Shown here: positions 16,176 to 24,200 of the stretch, in pieces
Layout: every line of letters begins with the position of its first letter
Numbering within the stretch: the first letter of the stretch is position 1
NCBI GenBank assembly: GCA_040901765.1
Contig: JBBDYG010000015.1
Coordinates: forward strand, 136,860-200,859
DNA from: JBBDYG01 sp040901765
Lineage (GTDB): Bacteria; Planctomycetota; Planctomycetia; Pirellulales; Lacipirellulaceae
Length of the DNA stretch: 64,000 nucleotides
Reading direction: 5' to 3'
The notes under the pieces: model-generated
Told to the model about the DNA's origin: nothing
Database searches by the model: none
What the model saw: the letters and a program-made list of their open reading frames with translations, nothing else
Position numbers and translations under genes: made by a program

Positions 16176-16580
16176 ATGTCTGCGAGCACCTCTATGCGTC
16201 TAGTTGGACTTCTGGCAGTCGGCATACTTTGCGGATGCGGCGAGGCGGGCAGGCCGGCCGCTCCAAGCGATGATCATCATATTCGCACACTTATTGGCCA
16301 CGTGGCGGAATACCATGCCAATCCGAAAACGTTCGAAGCTCTCTTTGTAAACGGGGCAGTACCCGACAAAGCGACACGTGCCAAGCTGCGCGGCATGATG
16401 ACGAAGTTAGAGCGCGCCCGGGTCGACGACACAGGCTCATCGGCGACGGCCGAAGTGGTCTACGAAGTGCTCGAAACCGGGGAGATCCTCGGTCCCGTCC
16501 AGTGGAAGCTCGCAAAGACAGGGGACCAATGGAAGGTGAGCGGTTTCGCGCTGCCGGAGAGTTCTGCCGCAAGCCCGTAA
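16176..16580 (+). CDS. Small lipoprotein
   Basis: A 134-residue protein. I chose the ATG at 16176 because it directly precedes a lipoprotein signal peptide (MRLVGLLAVGILCGCGEAG) and has GAAAGG upstream. Longer versions add a non-conserved tail. The lipobox is LCGC with the lipid-bearing Cys about residue 20. The mature part is about 110 residues, helical then beta (PVQWKLAKTGDQWKVSGFAL at the end), resembling small periplasmic domains with a final beta-hairpin. It is followed 50 bases later by the DUF1559 gene on the same strand, a common planctomycete pairing of pseudopilin with a small lipoprotein. The specific function is unknown. Confidence 0.72.
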   Translation: MSASTSMRLVGLLAVGILCGCGEAGRPAAPSDDHHIRTLIGHVAEYHANPKTFEALFVNGAVPDKATRAKLRGMMTKLERARVDDTGSSATAEVVYEVLETGEILGPVQWKLAKTGDQWKVSGFALPESSAASP

Positions 16581-16630
16581 AAACTTACCCGAATTCCCTT
16601 TTCCTTTTCTATTCGTAAGGGATGATACAC

Positions 16631-17764
16631 ATGCAAACGCAACGTCGAGCCCATCGCGTGATTGCCCTCGGTTTCACGCTGGTCGAATTGCTGGTGGTGA
16701 TTGCGATCATCGGCATCTTGGTCGCGCTGTTGCTCCCGGCGGTCCAATCGGCGCGCGCTGCGGCACAGCGGACAGAGTGTGCGAACAAGATCAAGCAAAT
16801 TGCACTTGCGCTCCACAATCATCACGCCACGCACAAAAGTTTGCCGCCGGGAGTGCCTCATTGCAACAGGCTAACTTGGCGTCAAGGGGGGGGCGATCAA
16901 TGCCAAGGGCCGGTATGGACGTTGAACATTCTTGCGGAGCTTGAAGAGCCGACGCTGGCAGACTATGTTCGCGACGCCATGGAGGTGTGTTCCAATGTCG
17001 CCGACGATCTGGAACATGCGGCCCCTAATGGAGATGAGGATCCCCGAAATGTGAGCCGCTTCACTCCTCAGGCCTTTATCTGTCCGAGCGCAGACCCGAT
17101 GTCTCCCGGGAATCGCATCGACTCGTTCGATCACGATGACTATACCTCCAAGGGCAACTATGTTGCCTGCTGGGGCTCAGGCCATTATCTCGATTTTAAC
17201 CCGGCCCTCCCCGTGCCCCCTGAGATCGAAGCGAAGCGCGGAGCATTTGGCATTGTGATGGTCGACGGATGGCAGGATAAGACCTTCGCACCCAAATCCC
17301 ACGGCAAATGGAAGATGGGGCTGGGACAAGGGACTAAGTTTGCACAAATCACGGATGGTTCGTCCAACACGCTCATGATCAGCGAAGTGGTCGGCGTCGA
17401 CTCCAGAATCGACGCCCGCGGAGGGTGGGTGCTGCAATCAATGGGTTCGTCGAATTTTAGCGCCAAATGGGAGCCCAACGCCCAGGGCGTTGGGGTCGAC
17501 CCGGAAACGAACGAATTGCTGCCCAGACACGACCGCATTGCGATCTGCGACTTTCTCAACATTCCGGCAAGTGACCCCCTGTTTTGCGAAATGCATCGCG
17601 TGAGTGGCCAAGTTTGGGCGGCCGCTCGCAGCCGACACGCCGGCGGAGTCAACGCGGCGATGTGCGATGCCTCCGTCCGCTTTGTTGCTGACGGAATTGA
17701 CCTACGGACTTGGCGCGCCCTCGCCACGCGCGACGGCGGCGAAGTAGAAACGGGGACCGAATGA
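16631..17764 (+). CDS. DUF1559 protein with prepilin-type N-terminus
   Basis: A 377-residue protein. The ATG at 16631 has AAGGG ten bases upstream. The ATG at 16622 is too close to it. The N-terminus has the prepilin cleavage/methylation site GFTLVELLVVIAIIG followed by a hydrophobic helix ending LLLPAVQSARAAAQR, then the DUF1559 body (LHNHHATHKSLPPGVP, FICPSADP, GSSNTLMISEVVG). The standard DUF1559 C-terminus is RHAGGVNAAMCDASVRFV then DGIDLRTWRALATRDGGE. These proteins are expanded in planctomycetes and probably form pseudopilus or surface fibres. It is intact, and secretion through a type II/IV-like machinery is inferred from the N-terminus. Confidence 0.93.
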   Translation: MQTQRRAHRVIALGFTLVELLVVIAIIGILVALLLPAVQSARAAAQRTECANKIKQIALALHNHHATHKSLPPGVPHCNRLTWRQGGGDQCQGPVWTLNILAELEEPTLADYVRDAMEVCSNVADDLEHAAPNGDEDPRNVSRFTPQAFICPSADPMSPGNRIDSFDHDDYTSKGNYVACWGSGHYLDFNPALPVPPEIEAKRGAFGIVMVDGWQDKTFAPKSHGKWKMGLGQGTKFAQITDGSSNTLMISEVVGVDSRIDARGGWVLQSMGSSNFSAKWEPNAQGVGVDPETNELLPRHDRIAICDFLNIPASDPLFCEMHRVSGQVWAAARSRHAGGVNAAMCDASVRFVADGIDLRTWRALATRDGGEVETGTE

Positions 17765-18266
17765 TGGGTTGGAATGAATCCAGACAGACACCCAACTTTC
17801 TACGCCGAAGGCGTTAAAGCCCTTAGCCCGGGGTTCGCCGCGCAATCGGTGTACCCCGGGTACTCGCCCCCACCATTGGTCGGCCGAGTGGCACGCGACG
17901 CCTCAAAGCGAATATTGCCGAGGCCGAAATCAGTGTCGGGTTAGCACCGTAGGTCAGGCTCTGCCTGACAAATTCCCCGACGCGTGTTTGACGCCCACCG
18001 AATCGTCAGGCAGAGTCTAACCTACGCAACCTGGAAGTGACGAATCGACTGCTTCATGATGGCAAGATTGATTTGGTCGAGTCCGTGTTGCACGTACGAT
18101 GCCGCTGCGGACTTGTTCAGCAGGTGTGCTGATAGCCGCTCCGCACCGCTGGGCGACGTCCGTAGTGGCGCCCGGCGGCAGTCTGGCCTACTTCGGACCA
18201 CCAACCAAATGAATGCCTGTTCTCAATGGTCCCCACCAAAGGATCATTACGTCAAGTTTGACGCCT
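17765..18266. other. Intergenic region with a REP pair
   Basis: No gene is supported here. REP units lie at 17949-17969 and, inverted and partly degenerate, at 18005-18025. The rest contains short GC-rich palindromic pieces but nothing I can name. Confidence 0.65.
17949..18025. repeat. REP pair (inverted)
   Basis: GTAGGTCAGGCTCTGCCTGA plus C at 17949-17969, facing GTCAGGCAGAGTCTAACCTA plus C at 18005-18025. The second has two mismatches from the family. The spacer is 35 bases. Confidence 0.85.
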
Positions 18267-19109
18267 TCAGGTCATAGTCGCGTGGCGGATGAGAAGTCGC
18301 TCCGCTATGATGCCCATGACCTCAATGGCGACTTTGCTTTCCGGCTCGCTGACGGAAGGAAGCCACGGTCGGCCGTGCCCTGTGCCTTCTTTGTTCCGCA
18401 AATTGTTGACCGCGAGCCCGGCTTGATACAGGGCGCGATCGAGTCTATCTTGCGGGCGCTCGCCCGGTTTCTCCGGCTGCGCCGGTGTCGCCAGCCCGAG
18501 AGCAACGAATGCCTGCCCGAGAAGCGTTGGGAAGTTGTCTCGTTCTGGATAAGCGCCCCAGCGCTCGCGTAAAATATGAGCCGCCGTAGCCTCCAGCAGG
18601 TCTTTTCCGGTTCCGGTGACGAGCGCAGCGTCCGAGGCACCGCGCTTCGCCCGCCTGACATACGCTTGAAGCGCATCGGAAAGTTCCGCGCCGTCCAAGT
18701 TATCGAGCAAGGAAGAGCAGACCTCACCGCTCGGCAGTAGCTGGTAACCTTCGGACTTGAACACCTCTGTGACATCAATGATGACATCGCGCCCGACATA
18801 GTTTGGGGACTCATCACGGAAACCGCCGCAACCGCGAATCAGCGAAATAAGACCGCCGACGAAAACGCCGCCGGACTCTGGGCAGTTGTCGAGCGCCCAG
18901 TTCAAAACAGCGCGAACCCGCTTCGCTTTCCCGACTGTATGGCCGTGGGATTTCGGATCCCCAGGCGTAAGCTTCGCCCGAGTAATTTGCTGCTCAATCA
19001 GGTAATGGCTGGGTTCTCTAGTACCCGATTGAGCATCGTCCACGAGACGGGCCACCGCGTGTACGATGGCGTCGGAAATTGGCGCGACGGCAGGAATTTG
19101 ATTATCCAA
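18267..19109 (-). CDS. Abi_C-domain protein (abortive-infection-like)
   Basis: A 280-residue protein if it starts at the TTG at 19109, which overlaps the stop codon region of the upstream gene by eight bases. A longer frame exists but runs inside that gene. The C-terminal 110 residues fit the Abi_C family: KDLLEATAAHILRERWG, FPTLLGQAFVALGL, then LRNKEGTGHGRPWLP (R238, N239, H245), whose RN-x(5)-H spacing recalls HEPN-type RNase motifs. The family is named after abortive infection proteins that guard against phage, mostly inferred. The N-terminal half has no known domain. Coupling to its upstream partner suggests a two-component system. Activity against phage is inference. Confidence 0.7.
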   Translation of the reverse strand: MDNQIPAVAPISDAIVHAVARLVDDAQSGTREPSHYLIEQQITRAKLTPGDPKSHGHTVGKAKRVRAVLNWALDNCPESGGVFVGGLISLIRGCGGFRDESPNYVGRDVIIDVTEVFKSEGYQLLPSGEVCSSLLDNLDGAELSDALQAYVRRAKRGASDAALVTGTGKDLLEATAAHILRERWGAYPERDNFPTLLGQAFVALGLATPAQPEKPGERPQDRLDRALYQAGLAVNNLRNKEGTGHGRPWLPSVSEPESKVAIEVMGIIAERLLIRHATMT

Positions 19110-19482
19110 GGAAGTCGTCCAGCCGCTGTTCAAATTTCCGATAAACCTCTTCCGCCTCGTCGAGGCTCGTGACTTCGACGGCAACAGCGCCTTCCGGTGA
19201 CCCGTGGAGAGAGAAGTACTCGACAATTTCGATGCCGCCGCGACTACCCACCTGATGACTGTACCGTGCTTTGAACTGGTGGCCGGCGTATCGGAATTTG
19301 ATCTGCCGGGTGTGGCTGATCTCGAACCCTTCCTCAGCGACCCGCTCGATCGCTTTGAGAAGAAACCCGATCCACGTCGCTACCTGCCGGACGTGGCGCC
19401 GATTACCGTAACGCTCGCAAAGGTAACCGGTGAAGTAGTTCGCGATCCGATCGGTGGACAACGCACTAGCCGTGGCCATCGC
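19102..19482 (-). CDS. Hypothetical partner of the Abi_C protein
   Basis: A 126-residue protein. The ATG at 19482 is preceded by CGGAGGG, clearly the right start over an upstream extension with no ribosome site. It starts MATASALSTDRIANYFTGYL and has a charged alpha/beta body: QIKFRYAGHQFKARYSHQVG, then VGSRGGIEIVEYFSLHGSPE. I recognise no family. It is co-transcribed and translationally coupled with the Abi_C gene (the stop at 19104 lies inside the start region of the next), so it is probably an antitoxin, sensor or effector subunit of the same unit. Confidence 0.6.
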   Translation of the reverse strand, partial: AMATASALSTDRIANYFTGYLCERYGNRRHVRQVATWIGFLLKAIERVAEEGFEISHTRQIKFRYAGHQFKARYSHQVGSRGGIEIVEYFSLHGSPEGAVAVEVTSLDEAEEVYRKFEQRLDDFLG

Positions 19483-19751
19483 TAACCCTCCGAATTGCAG
19501 AGATGGGGAAAGCCGAATTATACCCGATTTCACACTACCCGGCGAGAGTGTGAATCGGTAGCGCGTCAAATATGGCTGCTTGTTGGCCGAGACTTCGCGC
19601 TTAAGTGGTGCCGACTCTGTTATGAGGGAAGCCGGCAATAAAAATGCGATTGCCGTTTCACCTCAGGAAGACGACGGCTGCGGGCGAAAATGAGTTCGCG
19701 ATCGACTGTGCAAGATTGCGGAGAATGATGCCTATAGCCGGCCAATTCAAT

Positions 19752-20414
19752 CTACCAGAGGGATTTCTTTGTAATTGACTTCACGCACGTGTTCACACCT
19801 CCACCAGTTTTGCCCACCAGACGTGTGACATGATTGAGAAAGTCTGTTACTTTATCTTTCGAACATGTCGTGTTCGGCTTTCCGCGATGAGCAATATCGC
19901 CACGAAGTTCCACAAACTTGTTGAGTTTATTTCTCGCGTTTTGTACACTCATACCGGCCCAGTACCATTTGGCTGTGATGTCGTCGATTCCGAGTGCCTG
20001 TTTAAACAACTCTTGAATCTCAATCGCTTTCGGCGTGTTCAGGCGTCGGTTTCTATCCTTCTGCAGCTTGGCCAGTCGTTCGCGCATTACTGTTTTCCAT
20101 CCGTCGCCAGCCAAATCCCAAACAGCTATCTCGTTTGGATCCTTTTCGAGTTCTGCTGCAACGATCTTCTTGATGCTCTTTGACAGACCGTCGGCTTTGG
20201 CGTGTGAAACGATATGCTCAACTGCCTCAGCAGCCAAATCTTCGCAATAGGCCTCCCAAATCGCACAGAGCAGTACGATCGCGGATTTGTTGAGGACTTC
20301 AAGCTGATGCCTATAGCCTGCGCCGGTCCCACCGTAGTCAGTATGGATTTCCATAAGACGCTTTATGTCTTCACAGTTGTTGTCGAAGGCTTTACGAGCT
20401 TCTGTGCTGGGCAT
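19752..20414 (-). CDS. HEPN-domain protein (RiboL-PSP-HEPN-like)
   Basis: A 220-residue, all-helical protein with a good start (AGGAGTTCCGAGC before the ATG). It has a helix with WEAYCEDLAAEAVEHI (53-68), a charged central region, and VELRGDIAHRG where R171-x4-H176 is the catalytic motif of HEPN ribonucleases. This layout matches HEPN proteins of the RiboL-PSP class often found next to defence genes. Members cut RNA, sometimes as toxins. It lies 270 bases from the Abi_C pair on the same strand. A separate antitoxin is not visible, so its control is unknown. Confidence 0.7.
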   Translation of the reverse strand: MPSTEARKAFDNNCEDIKRLMEIHTDYGGTGAGYRHQLEVLNKSAIVLLCAIWEAYCEDLAAEAVEHIVSHAKADGLSKSIKKIVAAELEKDPNEIAVWDLAGDGWKTVMRERLAKLQKDRNRRLNTPKAIEIQELFKQALGIDDITAKWYWAGMSVQNARNKLNKFVELRGDIAHRGKPNTTCSKDKVTDFLNHVTRLVGKTGGGVNTCVKSITKKSLW

Positions 20415-20846
20415 GCTCGGAACTCCTATATCGATTTAACCTAACCGTTTACAGCTTAGTCTGTGCCAGTGGGGACAGTCACGCGAGCCAAATCGTCCCT
20501 GTCCCACCCTGCGCAAACGCACGAATCCACAGCCACCTCTGCGACCCCATTGCCATCCCCCAAACAGTGTCGCCGTGGCAAACCTGCCAAATACCTGGGT
20601 CATTGTTCGCGCACAAGTGGCCACGCTGAGATTACAACGAGGTGAAAGGGAGCCCGCCGCGCAAGCAGGGGCCGCGTTCCTCTCCAGCCAGCCTCCGGCA
20701 GCTTGGCCAGCTTTGCCTCTAAAAACAGAGCTGATAAAGCTTACAATTCTCCGCCAAACCCGCCCATTTGCGATAAACCGGTGGCAAAGCTGGTTCCCCA
20801 ACCGCCGAGATTCCGTCGCTACGCGCCCGCTCCCACCAATTCCAGT
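20415..20846. other. Intergenic region, no feature recognised
   Basis: A 430-base gap between the HEPN gene and the XRE gene. The open frames across it have no ribosome site and look like random GC-rich reading. I find no repeat of the REP or MITE families here. Confidence 0.55.
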
Positions 20847-21065
20847 TCAAGCCCCCAGCGCCGCGGCGACGGCTTGGAGGTTGGAGAGCTTGGCGTCTTT
20901 GCCCTGCTCAATGTCGCGGATCGTGGCTTGATTGGGAATCGCCGACCGTTTGGCCAGGGCGTACCAGGTAAGCCCTTGCGATTCCCGCGGCTGCCGGACT
21001 CGGGCCGCGATGCCCGTCGGCGCTGGCTTGCGGCCTGCGCCGGACTTCGGCGGGAAGTCTTTCAT
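20847..21065 (-). CDS. XRE-family helix-turn-helix protein
   Basis: A 72-residue protein from the ATG at 21065. It contains one helix-turn-helix: RESQGLTWYALAKRSAIPNQ then ATIRDIEQGKDAKLSNLQAV and AAALGA, the standard five-helix Cro/XRE pattern with a glycine before KDAKLSNL. The frame is open upstream through EERARDARIRESA, so a longer start is possible. No ATG with a clear ribosome site favours one choice. It is probably a small DNA-binding regulator or the antitoxin part of a lost module. The closest candidate effector is the HEPN protein, 430 bases away. That link is only a guess. Confidence 0.6.
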   Translation of the reverse strand: MKDFPPKSGAGRKPAPTGIAARVRQPRESQGLTWYALAKRSAIPNQATIRDIEQGKDAKLSNLQAVAAALGA

Positions 21066-21191
21066 GGCCGATTCGCGAATCCGCGCGTCGCGGGCGCGCT
21101 CTTCGGCGGTAGTGCGGCACCCGCAACATCACAAAACAAAAAAACGCTCTAGCGCTGCGCAAATCGAAGAAGCTTTTTCACTCCGCCACAA

Positions 21192-21223
21192 GTTTGTGCC
21201 AGCGCGCGCACGGTGGCACAAAC
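21192..21223. repeat. Inverted repeat downstream of the large SdrD gene
   Basis: GTTTGTGCCA and its exact inverse TGGCACAAAC flank a 12-base GC-rich spacer. A related inverted repeat stands at 15377-15410. It lies about 75 bases past the SdrD gene stop and could act as a transcript-end hairpin, but no T-run follows on the minus strand. Confidence 0.55.
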
Positions 21224-21296
21224 GCGAATTCCCCGAGAGATTCGCAAAAAGCCGTCGGCGCGTGGCACAAACTCACTTTGCCAAGAAGGCGTCGAA

Positions 21297-24200
21297 CTAC
21301 CCCGCCTTCGACACCCGCAGCGCGGGACCGCTCTGCCCCGAGTACACCGCCGGGTCGTCGCTTCCGTCGCCGTTCCAATCGCCTGCGACGGGCATGTCGT
21401 TCGCGCCGCCCATTTCAAACGCCTGGTCGAGCGCGTCAAGCTCGCGGTTGCCGTTCGTATCGAGCACCCATTGGCCACTGCGGAAGAGGGCAAGGTCGTC
21501 GATGCCGTCGCCGTTCCAGTCGCCGACCACGGGCCGGTCGCCGCCTTGGCCGAATTGAAACACCAGATCGCGTTCGGTGAAGCGGCCGTCGCCGTCCATG
21601 TCGAGATGCCAAGCGCCGCCGCGGAACACGCCGATGTTGCGGATGCCGTCGCCGTTCCAGTCGCCGGCAACCGGCACGTCGCCGGGCGTGCCGTAGTGGA
21701 ACACGTGGTCGATGACGTCGGCCCGGTTGTCGCCGCGCAGATGCCGCCGCAGCACGCGGGCGCCGCTGGTCGCTTCGTCCGCGGTCGGCGGCATGTTCTT
21801 CATCTTGCCGGCGATGCGCGTCGGATAGTTGTCGGCGTCGGGCAAGCCCGGCTCGCGATGAATCGCATGGGGATCGCGCGGCCATGCGGGTCCGTAGATA
21901 CCGATGTCGGTCTTGCCGTCGTCGTTCCAATCGCCCGTGACGGGCAGATCGGCGTTGCTACCGAGGTGCGCCCACAAGTCTTCGGCGTCCCATTGGCCGT
22001 TGCCGTTCAGGTCGAGATACCAATAGCCGTTCAGGAAAACGCCGAGTTCGGTAACACCGTCGCCGTCCCAGTCGCCAGTAACGGGAATCGCCTCAGGATT
22101 TCCAAACGTGAAGCTCTCGAACTCGATCTGTTGGCCGTTGCGATTGGCGATGGTCCACTCCGCCTGGTCCATCTGCTGCTGTTGCCACTGAGCCGAATTG
22201 AGTTGGCTCGCGGCAAGCAACATTGCCGGTTGATTCGCGGGAGTGGTTCGCGGTTGCCCGGCGTCAATGATGCTTAGATGCCACGTGTAACCGACGGCGC
22301 CTGAGCGATAAAGCTTATTCGGCGTTTTGATCGGCGGAAGCTGGGGGAACAGCGGCCGGATCGGCGTGAATACGACTGCTGGACGCAACACCGGCGGTGG
22401 CGGAGTTTCCACGGGTGGCTCCTCCGGAATGAACAGCGGCCGCACTACCACTTCGCTGAAGTTATTCAGCACCGAACTCTGCCCCGCACGCAGCGGAATC
22501 CGCACGATGGCGTCTTCGCCAAACTCCAAGCGGAACTGTTCGACCGTATCGGCGGGCGAGGGAACCCCGATTTCCGTGTGGACCATCCGCGGGTCGGGCG
22601 AACCGATCACCGCGTTGACAGGGTATCCGCCCTTACTGCCCGGCGTTTCGATGTGGTCGATCAACCCATTGGGGTGAATCTGCACCACCGCATAAGTGCC
22701 GCCCGCCAGCCCCTTGAACTCATAAAAGCCGTGAGCGTCCGTCACTACGCGAATCGGTCCAGAGCCATAGTTGCCGGGCAACGCCTGTTCGGCCATGATC
22801 GGGTCGCCCGAAAACCCATCGCGCAGCTCCATGATGATGCCCGCGAGCCGCGTGTCATCGGCCGTAAGCTGGCCATCACGAATTGCCGCAATTTCCGCCG
22901 GCGTGGGCGTGCCGATCTGAACAATCGGCGCGCCGTCGATGAACACAAATCCCGACAGCACCGCCGGCGGCACTTCGCAAAAGTCATACTCGATCAGATG
23001 CTGTTCAGAGCCGATGTGAATGTCGCCAAAATGGTCATTCCCCAGGAACGATCCGCTGCCACTGCCGAGATGGTCCATCCCGTCGAAGTACGCGACCGGT
23101 TGAATCTCGCGCACTTCGTAGTTGCCCGGCCGCAAATTGTCGAACCGGTACATGCCCAACGAATCGGTCTGCGTGTCGTCGATCACGTTCCCATCCGCGT
23201 CGAGCAACTGAATCGTCACGCCCGAGAGCGGAAACGCATTCGGGTCGTTCTCGCAATCCGCCTCGGCCGAAACCTTTACCTTGCCGCTGATGCTGCCCGG
23301 CTTCAGCTCGCCGAAATTATAATCCTCGCCATGCACGCCGAAGTCGATCATGATCATGCTGATCATGTCGCTGCCGGTTGAAGGATCGACCATGCCTCCC
23401 AAATTGCCCGCCGTATCTTTGCCGTCGAGCCAGCCGTCGGGGTGGATTTCCATTACGGCGTACTTGCCGGGCGCCAGGTTCGTGAACTGGTAATAGCCTT
23501 GGGCATCGGTCACCGCTCGCTTGCCGGTGTCGTTGCCGTCGGCATCGAGCAACTTGAGCATTACGTTAGCGATCGGTTCCTCGCCCGGCCGATCGAATTG
23601 CCCATCGTCCGACCGGTCGTGATAGACGTAGCCCGAGATGTTCGCCCCCACCTTTTCGCAGAAGTCGTACTGCGTGGCGTCTACACCCGAGCCGAGGTGA
23701 ATTTCGCCGATGTGGTCGTTGGCCAGCTTGTCGCCCCCGGACGTGCCGATGCGATCGCCGCCGTCGTAGTATTCGTCCGGCTGGTGCTCGAAGATTTGAT
23801 ACTCACCGGGCCGCAGGTTATCGAAGCGGTAAAAACCCTGGTCGTTGGTCGTGGTCGATTTGATGAAATTGCCTTGCCCGTCACGCAAGTCGATTTTCAC
23901 GCCGCCCAGCGGAATGTCGGGGTTGTCGAAATTGCAATCGGCCGTGCGCGACGCGCCGACGCGGCCACCGATGGAGCCGGGCAATAGCTCGCCGAAGTTG
24001 TATTCCACGCCGTCATCGCCGTAGTTAACGGTGATCTGGCGGATCATGTCGCCCGATGGCGAGGCATCGGCGATGCCGCCAAGCGTGCCGGGCGTATCGA
24101 GCCCATCGAGCCATGCGGCGGGGTGGACTTCCATCACCGCGTAGGTTCCGGCGTCTAGATTGGTGAATTCATAGTAGCCGAGGTCGTTGGTCGTCGCCTG

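Noticed and set aside
20436..20801. A 121-codon minus-strand open frame in the gap after the HEPN gene
   Set aside because: Unusual composition with many Arg/Gly/Cys, no ribosome site and no family. Treated as chance.
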